DNA of 64,000 nt from Pseudomonas fluorescens HK44 (lineage in GTDB: Bacteria; Pseudomonadota; Gammaproteobacteria; Pseudomonadales; Pseudomonadaceae): the NCBI RefSeq assembly GCF_000217955.3, contig NZ_AFOY02000002.1, forward strand, positions 124,001-188,000. The letters are read 5' to 3'. The notes beneath the pieces were generated by a model. It did not search any database, was not told where the DNA came from, and saw only the letters and a program-made list of their open reading frames with translations. Below are positions 26,945 to 36,479 of the stretch, one piece after another. Position numbers and translations under genes: made by a program. Within the stretch, counting starts at the first letter, position 1. Every line of letters starts with the position of its first letter.

Positions 26945-28440
26945 ACGCCTCTCTTGCTGGAAACCCGGCGGGAGAGGGTTCGCGCACGCTCAGGTTCGCC
27001 GCATTGCTCGCGACCTTTATGCAGTCGGCGAACCTGCCTTTGCCGAATGCGGCACTGAGGTTTATTCAGGGCGCTTTGTCGATGACCGATGACGAGGCTG
27101 GCTGGGTATTCACTTCATACCTCGCGGCGAGCGCCATTACCCTGCCGATTGCGCAGTGGCTCGCCGGACGCTACGGCCTGAAGGTTGTGTATCAAGCCGC
27201 GATAGCCTTGTTCGTCCTTGGCTTGTTGCTCGCCATGCAGGCAACGACCCCGTTGGAGTTCGTCGGTGCGCGCATTATTCAAGGCGCTGCGAGTGGCTTG
27301 CTGGCGCCGCTTTCGATGGCCATTGCAACGGAAACACTGCCACCTGCGCGGCGCGCGAAATTCGGTTCGATGTTCACGGCCATTGTGCTCTTGGGCATCG
27401 TCAGCGGCCCGAGTATCGGTGGCTGGGTCTGCGAACATTACGATTGGCGCTCGATTTTCTCCATCAGCCTTCCGCTAACGGCGTTTATCTTCGTGGTGGT
27501 GACGTTGTTGCTGGCCGAGAAAAAGGCTGAGAAAAGTCCGCCTTTCGACTTCTTCGGCGTCGGCACCTTCACGCTGGGAATGATCGGGTTGCAAATGCTG
27601 CTGGACCGCGGTGAGCGTCTGGACTGGTTTGCTTCGCCCGAGATCTGGCTGGAGGCGTTGGCAGGTGCACTGGGGCTCTACCTGTTCGTTGTCCATGTGC
27701 TGACCGCGAAGGTGCATTTCCTCAACAAGAATTTGTTCAAAGACCGCAATTTCGTGCTGTCGACGATCATCTTTTTCGCACTCGGTTTTGTGCTGTTGCC
27801 GACGATGGCCCTGACATCGCCGATGCTGGATGAAATTCTCGGATACCCACCTGACACGACCGGCTACCTGACGATACCGCGAGGTGTCGGGCTTGTAGGT
27901 GCATTTCTGCTGATGGGCCGGGTTCCTGCTCGTATCGACTCGCGACTCTTTGTTACCGCGGGCGTGGCGCTGGTGGCTTATGCCAACTGGCTGATGCTCG
28001 GCTATTCGCCGTTGATGGACTGGTGGCCCGTGGCGGTGGCCGGTGCACTCCAGGGAATCGGTCTCGGTGTCTTGATGCCGGCGATCAGTAAGGTGGCCTT
28101 CAGCACGCTCGATCCCAAGTTCCGCCCGGAAGGTACCGGTTTTTTCAATCTGGCCCGTGTCTTCGGCAGCACCCTCGGCGTTGCCATCGTGCAAGTGTTC
28201 TTCTTCAACAAGACACAAACGATGCACGTGGCACTGGCAAGCCATCTGACGCCTTATCGCGCCGCTGCACATTCCATGACGGCGGCGACGTCCTTGCAAG
28301 CACTCGGGGGGCTCAACGAAATGATCACCGGCCAGGCGGCTTTTATCGCGGTTATCGGCCAGTTCAAGATTTTGATGCTGGCGATGCTGGTGGTGAGCCC
28401 GCTGGTTGTCTTTCTTCGCAAACCCGTTCCGACCAACTAG
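26941..28440 (+). CDS. EmrB-type MFS drug transporter (DHA2 family)
   Basis: A 499-residue inner membrane antiporter with about 14 hydrophobic segments. The typical motif LAGRYGLK follows the second segment and the motif C-like region GIVSGPSIGGWVCEHYDWR is present. With the adaptor and channel it forms a tripartite drug or toxin exporter. The ATG at 26941 overlaps the adaptor stop. Confidence 0.92.
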   Translation: MNASLAGNPAGEGSRTLRFAALLATFMQSANLPLPNAALRFIQGALSMTDDEAGWVFTSYLAASAITLPIAQWLAGRYGLKVVYQAAIALFVLGLLLAMQATTPLEFVGARIIQGAASGLLAPLSMAIATETLPPARRAKFGSMFTAIVLLGIVSGPSIGGWVCEHYDWRSIFSISLPLTAFIFVVVTLLLAEKKAEKSPPFDFFGVGTFTLGMIGLQMLLDRGERLDWFASPEIWLEALAGALGLYLFVVHVLTAKVHFLNKNLFKDRNFVLSTIIFFALGFVLLPTMALTSPMLDEILGYPPDTTGYLTIPRGVGLVGAFLLMGRVPARIDSRLFVTAGVALVAYANWLMLGYSPLMDWWPVAVAGALQGIGLGVLMPAISKVAFSTLDPKFRPEGTGFFNLARVFGSTLGVAIVQVFFFNKTQTMHVALASHLTPYRAAAHSMTAATSLQALGGLNEMITGQAAFIAVIGQFKILMLAMLVVSPLVVFLRKPVPTN

Positions 28441-28459
28441 TTTTCGTGGAGTCTGCCCA

Positions 28460-29950
28460 ATGAAATCCAATACGTTCGTACTCAACAGACAGCAGTTCCA
28501 AACGACGGTCGGTGCGGTGTCGGCGTTGATGTTCCTGTCCGCCTGTACCGTCGGCCCTGACTATAAAGAGCCCCCGGCGAGCTTGTCGCAGCACTATGAT
28601 CAACAGGCCGAGCAGCGTCTTGGCGAGGGTGGCAACAAGGTGGCTGAACAGCACATTGAGCTTGGTAAGAAGGTCAGCGGTGACTGGTGGTCTGCCTTCC
28701 ATTCGCCGAAGCTCGACAAGGTTGTACGTCGGGCAATCGACGGCAATCTTGAGCTCGTGGCGGCGGATGCGACGATCCGGCAAGCGGCGTCCTCTGTGGC
28801 CGCGGCGGAGGGGGCACTGTATCCGCAGGTCGATTTTGGCGCTCAGGCTGGACGCCAACGGACCCACAACGGGTCTGAGCCATCTGTCTCCAATTTTTAC
28901 TCGATCGGGCCACGGGTTGGCTTCGACCTTGACGCTTTTGGCGGTACCAAGCGGTTGGTCGAGCAGAAGGAAGCGCTTAAGAGTCTGCAGAAACACCGCT
29001 ACGAAGCGGCGTACCTGACCCTGACGGGCGATGTTGCGAGCCAGGCGTTGTTGGTTGCTTCGGCAAACGCGCAGATGGAAGCCGTCGAGAAACTGCTCGC
29101 CAATGACGCGAAGAACCTCGAACTCGTGCGCATGGCGCACACCAATGGCACCACCACGCAGATCGACGTTTCGCTGGCCGAGACGCGGCTCGCTCAGGAC
29201 CGCACGCTGTTGCCGCCCCTCGCTCAACAGCGTGATTCGGCACGGCATGCACTGTCGGTTCTGACGGGAAAAGGCCCAGGAGACTGGACCGCTCCCGACT
29301 TCAACCTCGCCGAGTTTGTCTTACCGTCAAGCGTGCCAGTCAGCTTGCCCTCGGAAATGGCCCACGATCGGCCGGATGTTCTGCAAGCCGAAGCTGAATT
29401 GCACATGGCCAGCGCCGCTGTCGGGGTCGCGACAGCCAATCTCTATCCCCATGTAACGCTGTCCGCGTCTCTTGCACAGGCCGCTTCAGGCAATGGCGGC
29501 GCCGCACTCTGGAGTCTTGCTGCGGGGCTGGCGGGACCGATCTTCGATGGCGGCACGCTCAAGGCTGAGCGTCAGGCAGCCGTCGACGGCTACAAGGCGA
29601 CACTCGCCGGCTACCAGCAAACGGTCATTCAGTCATTTGGCCAGGTCGCAGACACGCTGCAGGCCATAAACCATGACTCGGAGGAAAACCTGGCGCAGGA
29701 GGACGCGTTACGAGCGGCCGAAACGAGTTTTCGCTTGAACCAGCAAGCCTACGCGCAAGGCGAGAACAGCATTCTCCAGGTGCTGGAGGCGGAACGTGCC
29801 TATGAGCAGGCGTTACTGGGTCGAATCAGAGTGAAGACGGCGCAGTATCTCGACACGGTGCGGTTGTATGTGGCGCTCGGCGGTAATTCGGTGGGTGTGT
29901 CTGAGCAACGTGTTGCCAGCCGCGAAGAGCCGAAAACTGTTTATCAATAG
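28460..29950 (+). CDS. OprM/NodT-type outer membrane efflux lipoprotein
   Basis: A 496-residue outer membrane factor. A lipobox (LSAC, C29) precedes the family start TVGPDYKEPP. Two repeated coiled-coil domains of the TolC family follow (QAYAQGENSILQVLEAERAYEQALLGRIRVKTAQYLDTVRLYVALGG at the end). It provides the exit duct for the pump. It starts 19 bases after the transporter gene, so it is in the same operon. Confidence 0.92.
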   Translation: MKSNTFVLNRQQFQTTVGAVSALMFLSACTVGPDYKEPPASLSQHYDQQAEQRLGEGGNKVAEQHIELGKKVSGDWWSAFHSPKLDKVVRRAIDGNLELVAADATIRQAASSVAAAEGALYPQVDFGAQAGRQRTHNGSEPSVSNFYSIGPRVGFDLDAFGGTKRLVEQKEALKSLQKHRYEAAYLTLTGDVASQALLVASANAQMEAVEKLLANDAKNLELVRMAHTNGTTTQIDVSLAETRLAQDRTLLPPLAQQRDSARHALSVLTGKGPGDWTAPDFNLAEFVLPSSVPVSLPSEMAHDRPDVLQAEAELHMASAAVGVATANLYPHVTLSASLAQAASGNGGAALWSLAAGLAGPIFDGGTLKAERQAAVDGYKATLAGYQQTVIQSFGQVADTLQAINHDSEENLAQEDALRAAETSFRLNQQAYAQGENSILQVLEAERAYEQALLGRIRVKTAQYLDTVRLYVALGGNSVGVSEQRVASREEPKTVYQ

Positions 29951-30016
29951 CGGCTGCGTTTTACCAGAGACCACTACCGCCATTGCGGCTGTAGCCCCAG
30001 ACATCGGAGTAAAGAC

Positions 30017-30967
30017 ATGTCATACGAAGCGTTTCACGATGAACTTCGCGATACAAAGTTCCCTCTTGTCCACGGATCGGGTGCGATGCCGGCCGTTGGA
30101 TTTGGCACGCTGTTCCGCGATCTGACTGTTACAACACAAGCCGTCAAGCACGCGCTGGAAACAGGCTTTCGCCATTTCGATTGTGCAGAGCGCTATCGAA
30201 ACGAAGACAAGGTCGGAGTGGCCATAAAGGAATTCCTGGAGGCCGGTAAGGTCCGGCGGGAAGACCTGTTTATTACCACAAAGCTGTGGAACACCAACCA
30301 TCGCCCCGAGCGGGTTCTGCCGGCTTTTGAAGCCAGCTGCCGACGGCTTCAAGTGGATTACATCGATTGCTACCTCATTCACACACCCTTTGCCTTTCAA
30401 CCGGGCGAAGACCAGGAACCAAGAGACGAGCAGGGGCGAATCATTTACGACTCGGGCGTGACATTAATCGAGACTTGGCGAGCACTTGAGCGTCTGGTGG
30501 ATGAAGGCCGGTGCAAGTCCATCGGGTTATCCGACATTACACTGCAGGCATTAAAAGAAATTGTGGCAGCGGCCCGGATAAAACCTGCCGTCGTGCAGGT
30601 TGAATCTCACCCTTATCTGCCTGAATGGGAACTGCTCGAGTTTTGTCGGCCGCATAGAATTGTCGTCCTTGCGTTTGCGCCACTGGGGCATGGCATGCAG
30701 CCGAACGTACTGGAAGACGCGGTGATCACAGGTGTCGCCCGGCGCTTGCAACAGACCCCGGCTCAAGTTGCATTGGCCTGGTCTGTACAACGTGGCGTCG
30801 CGTTCCTGACCACGTCTGCAACGCTGAGCCATATCCAGGAAAACTTTGCGATTTCTACCCTGCCTCACAGGGCCATGTTTGAAATCAAGGACGATATTAC
30901 GACCCGGGTACGATTCAACTCGGTGGTGGAAACCGGTGTGCCTGGATTTATTCCGGGCAAGAAGTAA
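30017..30967 (+). CDS. Aldo/keto reductase
   Basis: A 316-residue NAD(P)H-dependent TIM-barrel reductase. The catalytic tetrad D55, Y60, K89 and H122 is complete. It starts 66 bases after the efflux genes and may be co-transcribed, which would link detoxification of a carbonyl compound to export. The specific substrate is not evident. Confidence 0.9.
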   Translation: MSYEAFHDELRDTKFPLVHGSGAMPAVGFGTLFRDLTVTTQAVKHALETGFRHFDCAERYRNEDKVGVAIKEFLEAGKVRREDLFITTKLWNTNHRPERVLPAFEASCRRLQVDYIDCYLIHTPFAFQPGEDQEPRDEQGRIIYDSGVTLIETWRALERLVDEGRCKSIGLSDITLQALKEIVAAARIKPAVVQVESHPYLPEWELLEFCRPHRIVVLAFAPLGHGMQPNVLEDAVITGVARRLQQTPAQVALAWSVQRGVAFLTTSATLSHIQENFAISTLPHRAMFEIKDDITTRVRFNSVVETGVPGFIPGKK

Positions 30968-30976
30968 TACACGACA

Positions 30977-31012
30977 AGGGGGCGGTCTTCTGCAAGGCCG
31001 CCTCTTTGAATA
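30977..31012 (+). terminator. Possible terminator after the aldo/keto reductase gene
   Basis: GGGCGGTC and the partly complementary GGCCGCCTC arms enclose a short loop and are followed by a weak T-containing stretch (TCTTTG). The hairpin fits a terminator, but the U-tract is poor. Confidence 0.4.
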
Positions 31013-31077
31013 GTTCTTCACGCGAGACATGCCTGTAGAGCATGCTGGTTTTTTACTTATCTGCGGAGGTGGTGACG

Positions 31078-32034
31078 ATGGACGTTTTCCAGACCATGCG
31101 TTTTTTCGTGGCTGTCGCTCAGAGCGGCAGCTTTACGGCAGCGGCTGAGCTGTTGGACACCACCACAACTAACGTTTCCAAAGCGGTCTCCAGTCTGGAG
31201 GCCAGGCTTCAAACACGTCTGATTAACCGCACCACCCGACGCCTGGCGTTGACCGAAGCGGGTGCGCGCTATTTGCAGCGCTGCGAGAAAATTCTTGAGG
31301 AGGTACGTGAGGCCGAAGAGGAAGCGGGTACCGCGCAGGTCATGCCTGTTGGCAGGCTCAAGATTCACGCGATGGGAGCCGTCGGTAATCATTACGTGAT
31401 CAAAGCCATTGCCAGGTATAGAGAGATTTATCCCTTGGTAATGTTTGATTTGACACTGAATAATCGGCTACCCGACTTGCTCGAGGAAGGCTATGACATA
31501 TCGATTGTTTTAGCGCGGGATCTACCTGATTCAGGATTTGTCGCTCAGCGGCTGGGTATCACTTACAGCATTCTCTGTGCCTCGCCCGCGTACCTGAAGA
31601 AACGCGGGATTCCCGATTCCACGAGATCGCTTGGCGAACATGATTGTTTGAGAATTGTGAATACGGTAATGCCGGTTGAAAACTGGGTATTTGAGGGGCC
31701 CGAAGGCGTGGAGACCGTCAACGTTCCATTGTCGCCGTTTCACGTCAACACGGCTGACGCCATGACTGTTGCCATAACGAATGGGATGGGGATTGGTATT
31801 CAGCCGATTGCGTCGGCAGTCGACGGACTCAGGGCCGGCACGCTAGTGCGCGTACTGCCGGAGTATCATTTTGAAGAGTTCAACTTGTTTGCCATTTATC
31901 CATCACGAAAGTTCGTGGATGCAAAAATAAAGACATGGGTGGAGTTTCTTAAAGATTACATTCCTGGCTTGTTGGCATCCGATGAAGAAATCGTCGGCTC
32001 AGCCAGAAAAGATAACAGCGTTCGAGCTCGCTAG
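31078..32034 (+). CDS. LysR family transcriptional regulator
   Basis: A 318-residue LysR protein with the winged helix at the N-terminus (FFVAVAQSGSFTAAAELLDTTTTNVSKAVSSLEARLQTRLINRTTRRLALTEAG, here in shortened form for position only) and a C-terminal effector domain. GGAGG lies eight bases before the ATG at 31078. It follows the aldo/keto reductase on the same strand and may regulate the efflux/reductase genes or a distant target. Confidence 0.92.
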   Translation: MDVFQTMRFFVAVAQSGSFTAAAELLDTTTTNVSKAVSSLEARLQTRLINRTTRRLALTEAGARYLQRCEKILEEVREAEEEAGTAQVMPVGRLKIHAMGAVGNHYVIKAIARYREIYPLVMFDLTLNNRLPDLLEEGYDISIVLARDLPDSGFVAQRLGITYSILCASPAYLKKRGIPDSTRSLGEHDCLRIVNTVMPVENWVFEGPEGVETVNVPLSPFHVNTADAMTVAITNGMGIGIQPIASAVDGLRAGTLVRVLPEYHFEEFNLFAIYPSRKFVDAKIKTWVEFLKDYIPGLLASDEEIVGSARKDNSVRAR

Positions 32035-32078
32035 CGCGGCAGGTATGGAGTGTCGACCCTCCATCGTCTGCACAGTAC

Positions 32079-32360
32079 TTAACCGTTTGAACAGCCTGTT
32101 CCCATGACTTGATACTGAAGGACGTGCTGTTGACCGTGAGAGTCTTCATAGATCATTTGAACAGGAACCGTTCCGCACTGATCAGCAGTGTCTGTCATTG
32201 CAATGACTTTTTTAATGTCGAGCCTGGTTGCGTAAGTGTAACTTTCTACCGGTGTCTGACGGGTGGCGACTGTTGAATGGCTCTCGTCTGCAAATGCTTG
32301 TGCACCTAAACTGCCAAGCGCAAGGAAGATCGCAACTTTTGAAATATTCATCATGTTCAT
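32079..32360 (-). CDS. DUF2790 family secreted protein
   Basis: About 93 residues with an N-terminal signal peptide (KVAIFLALGSLGAQAFA/DESH). The mature part with YATRLDIKKVIAMTD, CGTVPVQMIYEDSHG and HVLQYQVMGTGC is characteristic of the small DUF2790 proteins common in Pseudomonas. Two cysteines could form a disulfide. Several ATGs are clustered at the start; the one at 32360 is best spaced from GGTGA. The function is unknown. Confidence 0.85.
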   Translation of the reverse strand: MNMMNISKVAIFLALGSLGAQAFADESHSTVATRQTPVESYTYATRLDIKKVIAMTDTADQCGTVPVQMIYEDSHGQQHVLQYQVMGTGCSNG

Positions 32361-32561
32361 CATATTCACCGTATCGCTCAAGGGTTTGACCTGCGTCGTT
32401 TTTACCTCGTGAGCTAGTTGATGTTTATTCAATTTGCTCACCGGGTAGAAACGATGCTAGATGGTTATCCCTTTCCCAGACAGCGGCCTATTGGACAAAC
32501 ACTGTTGTCGGATTTCACATGAATAAAATGCTACGGGGACAGTCAGAACCACGGCTCAGGT

Positions 32562-33320
32562 TCACACGAACAGGTCGTAAGACAGTTTGCTGATCAGGAT
32601 CACCAGCAACATCAGGAACAGGCCCCGGACAAAGGGCACGCCTTTACGCACCGCCAGCCAGGTGCCGGTCAGCGCGCCGAGGATGTTGAATGCGGCCATG
32701 GGGAGGGCGATCAGGTAGAGCACGTTACCCGTGGGAATGAAGAAGATCAGCGCCGCGACGTTGGTCGCAATGTTCACCAGTTTGGCCGACGCCGAGGCAT
32801 GCAGGAAGTCGAAGGCGAAGCAGCGGATAAACAGGAAGATCAGGAAGCTGCCGGTGCCGGGACCAAACAGTCCGTCGTAGAAGCCAATCGCACCGCCGAT
32901 GACGATCGCCAGCAGTTTCTCCCGGGTGCCGATGTGCATGGGTTTGTGCAGGGCGCCGAAGTCCTTTTTCCAGAAGGTGTAGATCGCCATCAGCACGATC
33001 AACACCAGCACCGCTGGCCGGATCACCGACTGCGGGACGGACGACACCGTGGCCGCGCCGAAGAAGGACATGACAAAGGCCGCACAGGCCGCGGGGATCA
33101 CCAGCCCCCAGTCGATCACTACTTTGCGCACGAAGGACCGGGCCGCGAATGCGGTGCCGCAGGCGGCCGCGACCTTGTTGGTACCCAGCAGTGCCGCGGG
33201 TTGTGCCGTGGGCAGCACGTTGAACAGCGCAGGTATCTGGATCAGTCCGCCGCCGCCCACCGCCGCATCAATCAGGCCGGCGGCAAAGGCGAACACGCAA
33301 AGGATGACAATATCGATCAT
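32562..33320 (-). CDS. TSUP family (TauE/SafE) membrane permease
   Basis: A 252-residue inner membrane protein with about eight hydrophobic segments. The family's GLIDAAVGGGGLIQIPAL and the second-half repeat GFYDGLFGPGTGSFLIF are clear. These permeases export sulfite or organosulfur anions. The ATG at 33320 begins the first membrane segment; the longer open frame upstream is not family-like. It is divergent from a LysR gene that probably controls it. Confidence 0.9.
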   Translation of the reverse strand: MIDIVILCVFAFAAGLIDAAVGGGGLIQIPALFNVLPTAQPAALLGTNKVAAACGTAFAARSFVRKVVIDWGLVIPAACAAFVMSFFGAATVSSVPQSVIRPAVLVLIVLMAIYTFWKKDFGALHKPMHIGTREKLLAIVIGGAIGFYDGLFGPGTGSFLIFLFIRCFAFDFLHASASAKLVNIATNVAALIFFIPTGNVLYLIALPMAAFNILGALTGTWLAVRKGVPFVRGLFLMLLVILISKLSYDLFV

Positions 33321-33403
33321 GAAATCAGGCCCTGACGATGAAGGAGTGGTGAAGGTCCAGCGGTGTGGATTGAGCGGGAAGGTTAACGGAACGGCCTTTT
33401 TTG

Positions 33404-33434
33404 TGTTGCAATGCCACGTTGTGAAAAGTGCAAC
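33404..33434. promoter_or_regulatory. GTTGCA/TGCAAC dyad, possible LysR binding site
   Basis: GTTGCA at 33404 and TGCAAC ending at 33434 form a dyad in the 124 bases between the divergent TSUP permease and LysR genes. The arms are further apart than in a classical T-N11-A site, so this remains tentative. Confidence 0.35.
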
Positions 33435-33444
33435 GAGGTGGTGC

Positions 33445-34371
33445 ATGGCATTGGATATGTTGGGGGAATTTGAAGCCTTCGCAACGGTGGCTCGCAAGCG
33501 CAGCTTCGTCGCGGCAGCACGTTCGCTGGGGCGCTCCCCGAGTTCGCTGACCCGCGCCGTTCAAGCCCTGGAGGAAAGTGTCGGGGTAAAATTGTTCAAT
33601 CGCTCGTCCAATGCCGTGAGCTTGACCGAGGCAGGTGAGTGCTTGTTGCCCCACGCTTGCAAAATGCTGGATCTGCAACGAGAGGCGGATGAAGATCTGG
33701 CCGGTCTCAGCGGCCTGGCCTACGGCTGGATCCGTTTATCCGCCCCCGAGATGCTCGGAAATGGGGTATTGCCCCGATTGATCGCGCAGTACTGCGAGCG
33801 TTATCCAGACGTGAACGTTGATGTGATTTTCACCGATGAGACCATCGACCCGGCCAAGAGCAAACTGGACTTCTCGATTCGCGGTTCGTTTCCGCAATCC
33901 AGCGACCTGATCGGATTTCCACTCTGGAGTTATTCACGTTACCTGTATGCCAGCCCCGGGTATCTGGAGCGGCGCGGGATGCCCGACTCCATCGAGGCGC
34001 TGGAGGCGCATTCGCTGATCCTGCATACGGCGCCGCGGATTCTCAAGGAGTGGAATTTTCGCAGTGAGCAGCAGGCCATCAGCATTCGGGTTCATCCGAA
34101 GTTTCGATTCACCTCCGGTGTGGCGGTGTTCCAGGCAGCCCTGGCGGGCGTCGGAATCGCCCGCCTGGCGGACTGGGTCGCAGAGCCCGAAGTGGAAGCG
34201 GGGCGCCTGCTCCGGGTCTGTCCCGAATACACGCTCACCTCCAGCGGCGGCGAAAGCCCGCAGATGCACGCGGTGTACCCGGCCGGGAATCTGCCGCTGC
34301 GGGTGAAGTCGCTGCTGCAGGTGATCCATGACTTTGGCGAAAACCTGGACCGAAATCCGCTTTACCGCTGA
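33445..34371 (+). CDS. LysR family transcriptional regulator
   Basis: A 308-residue regulator. The helix-turn-helix region (FVAAARSLGRSPSSLTRAVQALEESVGVKLFNRS) is followed by a substrate-binding domain typical of the CrgA-like group. CGAGG precedes the ATG at 33445; the frame continues upstream into the divergent permease gene, which is not coding here. It is placed to control the TSUP permease. Confidence 0.92.
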   Translation: MALDMLGEFEAFATVARKRSFVAAARSLGRSPSSLTRAVQALEESVGVKLFNRSSNAVSLTEAGECLLPHACKMLDLQREADEDLAGLSGLAYGWIRLSAPEMLGNGVLPRLIAQYCERYPDVNVDVIFTDETIDPAKSKLDFSIRGSFPQSSDLIGFPLWSYSRYLYASPGYLERRGMPDSIEALEAHSLILHTAPRILKEWNFRSEQQAISIRVHPKFRFTSGVAVFQAALAGVGIARLADWVAEPEVEAGRLLRVCPEYTLTSSGGESPQMHAVYPAGNLPLRVKSLLQVIHDFGENLDRNPLYR

Positions 34372-34861
34372 TCAAAACTGGATTGCAGGGGATGGGCTAA
34401 CCCTGCAAATCGTTTGGCGACGACTGTGTGACGGCCTTGAGCCAATCAAAACAGAAATCTTCAAAATTGATCGATATATGCCCGCTCACTGGATCGACCT
34501 GATCCCAGCCTCTCTGTACATCGACACCAAAACTCCACTCGATGGTGATCCATTACCAACGGCAACAACTGACCCGAAGATGCCCTTTGCGAAAGGTAGC
34601 CAACGGCCGATTCTGTTGAAAAAGTCGGCCATGGTTTGCGCATCAGAAAAGTACGCGTTCGACATTGAAATCTTTACTTTTGGCAGAGGCTTCTGGACTT
34701 GGATTTCACGTAGCAGCGTGCAAAAAAGGCGTTTTCACCAGTCAATGATCAGGCAGTTTGGACAGACCGACTTTTTCAACAGAATCGGCCAAAAGTTGTC
34801 ATTCAGATGTGCCTACGAGTTTGAGGGTGATTCAACCCGAACACTGGTGTACTAAAACAAC
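34372..34861. other. Intergenic region with MITE-like element
   Basis: 490 bases between the LysR gene and the ClC gene. It contains the inverted-repeat element at 34605-34790. A 175-codon open frame crosses both repeat arms, has no family similarity and is rejected as a gene. Confidence 0.6.
34605..34790. repeat. 186-bp element with 24-bp perfect terminal inverted repeats
   Basis: The left arm at 34605-34628 (GGCCGATTCTGTTGAAAAAG, then TCGG) is exactly inverted at 34767-34790. The inner 138 bases are not self-complementary and code for nothing I recognise. The outermost GGCC is itself palindromic, so it could be either the repeat end or a 4-base target duplication. The sequence after the right arm resembles the IS target sites at 36476 and 40694. 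Confidence 0.75.
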
Positions 34862-36184
34862 CTATTGATTTGTTTTTCGCGTTGCGGCGTCAGTGTCCGG
34901 CGATTGCAGAAAGCCGCGAGCCAACTGCTGATACAACTCGGGCCCCATCCGTGCGCTGACCGCTTTGGCAATTAATGCGACCGCCATGAGGCTGATGACC
35001 ATCCCGTGGCTGTCGATCATCTCCATTACGATGATCGCGGAGGTGATCGGGGACTGTGTTACAGCAGCCAGAAAACCAACCATGCACAGCGCAATGATCG
35101 GCTGTGCCGCCAGGCCAAAGAAATCCGCGACGTTAGCACCTACAGCGGCACCGACGGCTAGGGAGGGGGCAAAAATTCCGCCTGGGATACCGGAGAAGTA
35201 AGTAACCACCGTCGCGAGAAAACGGGTGATCGGTGCATGCCATGGCAGACCGACATCGGAGACGATGATCTGAGATGTGATCCCGTAACCGCTGCCGAAT
35301 GACATGCCGCCACTCAACCAGCCCAATACCGCCACGATCATTCCACACGCACCAGCAAACCAGACGGGATGCACGCGACGCCATTTCCAGAGTACAAATC
35401 GATGATGCCGCTGGGGCCACAGCAACATCCGGCTGAACAATCCGCCCAGCAGCCCGCAGCCAATCCCGGTCACCACCACCGGGACGATGATATCCAGACC
35501 AATCTTATGAATATCGAAGTGACCGAAATAGTTGTAGTTGCCTTGCAAAGCAATAGCAACCATCCCCGACAAGATAATCGTGCTGAGCAAGACACCGCTG
35601 GTGCGGGTCTCCAGCTTGCGCCCCAGCTCCTCTACAGCAAAGGCCACACCGGCCAACGGCGTATTGAATGCTGCCGCGATGCCTGCTGCCCCTCCGGCCA
35701 GAATGAGGTCCTCGCTGCGGATGATTCGCGCGTTGGGCAGGTAACGGTGGAAAAAATGCATGATCGAGGCCGCGACCTGCACCGACGGCCCTTCGCGCCC
35801 AGCGGAAAAACCACCAGTCAGCGCTAGCGTGCCAAGGCCTATCTTGGCGAACGCAATCCGAAGCGACACCAGTTTGTCGACGGGTTTGCCTTGATGCGCC
35901 AAGCGCGTAGCGGCGATCACTTGGGGAATGCCACTGCCTTGGGAGCCGACAAAAAAACGAGTGGTCAACCACACCACCAGCATGCCGACCAAGGGCGTGT
36001 AAATAAACGGCAACCAAGGCCGCTCGGCGGTCTGTTGCGCAAATTGCGTCAGCGCCAGGTCGGCCAGCCGGGCAAACATCACGACAAGTAGCCCCGCCAA
36101 GGTGGCGGCAGCCCAGAGCGTCACCCGTGTGCGCCAACGTATGGAGGCGAAACGGCGACGCAGTATCACTATCGGTTTGATCAC
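34862..36184 (-). CDS. ClC-type chloride channel/antiporter
   Basis: A 440-residue ClC family membrane protein. The selectivity-filter motifs GSQGSGIPQ, GFSAGREGPSVQ and GIFAPSLAVGA are present. The E in GREGP corresponds to the gating glutamate of H+/Cl- exchangers. There is no C-terminal CBS pair, as is common in short bacterial forms. It is a single gene on the minus strand. Its product probably moves chloride or another small anion across the inner membrane. Confidence 0.93.
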   Translation of the reverse strand: MIKPIVILRRRFASIRWRTRVTLWAAATLAGLLVVMFARLADLALTQFAQQTAERPWLPFIYTPLVGMLVVWLTTRFFVGSQGSGIPQVIAATRLAHQGKPVDKLVSLRIAFAKIGLGTLALTGGFSAGREGPSVQVAASIMHFFHRYLPNARIIRSEDLILAGGAAGIAAAFNTPLAGVAFAVEELGRKLETRTSGVLLSTIILSGMVAIALQGNYNYFGHFDIHKIGLDIIVPVVVTGIGCGLLGGLFSRMLLWPQRHHRFVLWKWRRVHPVWFAGACGMIVAVLGWLSGGMSFGSGYGITSQIIVSDVGLPWHAPITRFLATVVTYFSGIPGGIFAPSLAVGAAVGANVADFFGLAAQPIIALCMVGFLAAVTQSPITSAIIVMEMIDSHGMVISLMAVALIAKAVSARMGPELYQQLARGFLQSPDTDAATRKTNQ

Positions 36185-36479
36185 CCGAGAAAGTTCCCAT
36201 AGAGTTTCAGCGCTGTGGTGCTGGCAAGACTAACCGGATATGCGGTGTCGTCCAATGGCTCTAGCTCCAGTACTGACAACCACCCCATCACTGCAAGCCT
36301 TTATCAGGACTTACACCTCGGAGATTGGCTTACTCCACCTCTCTCCGCGTTTGGGTCGACTACAGTGGAATCACTCTGCATACAGCCAAAAACAAGACTG
36401 AGTCGCCCCTAATTTCGTAGACAACTTGACCGGCCGCGTTGGATCGGTTTCCGTCCTTCGCGACAGGCAAAATACGGCC

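Noticed and set aside
34328..34855. 175-codon open frame after the LysR gene
   Set aside because: It runs through both arms of the 24-base inverted repeat and shows no family similarity or ribosome site.
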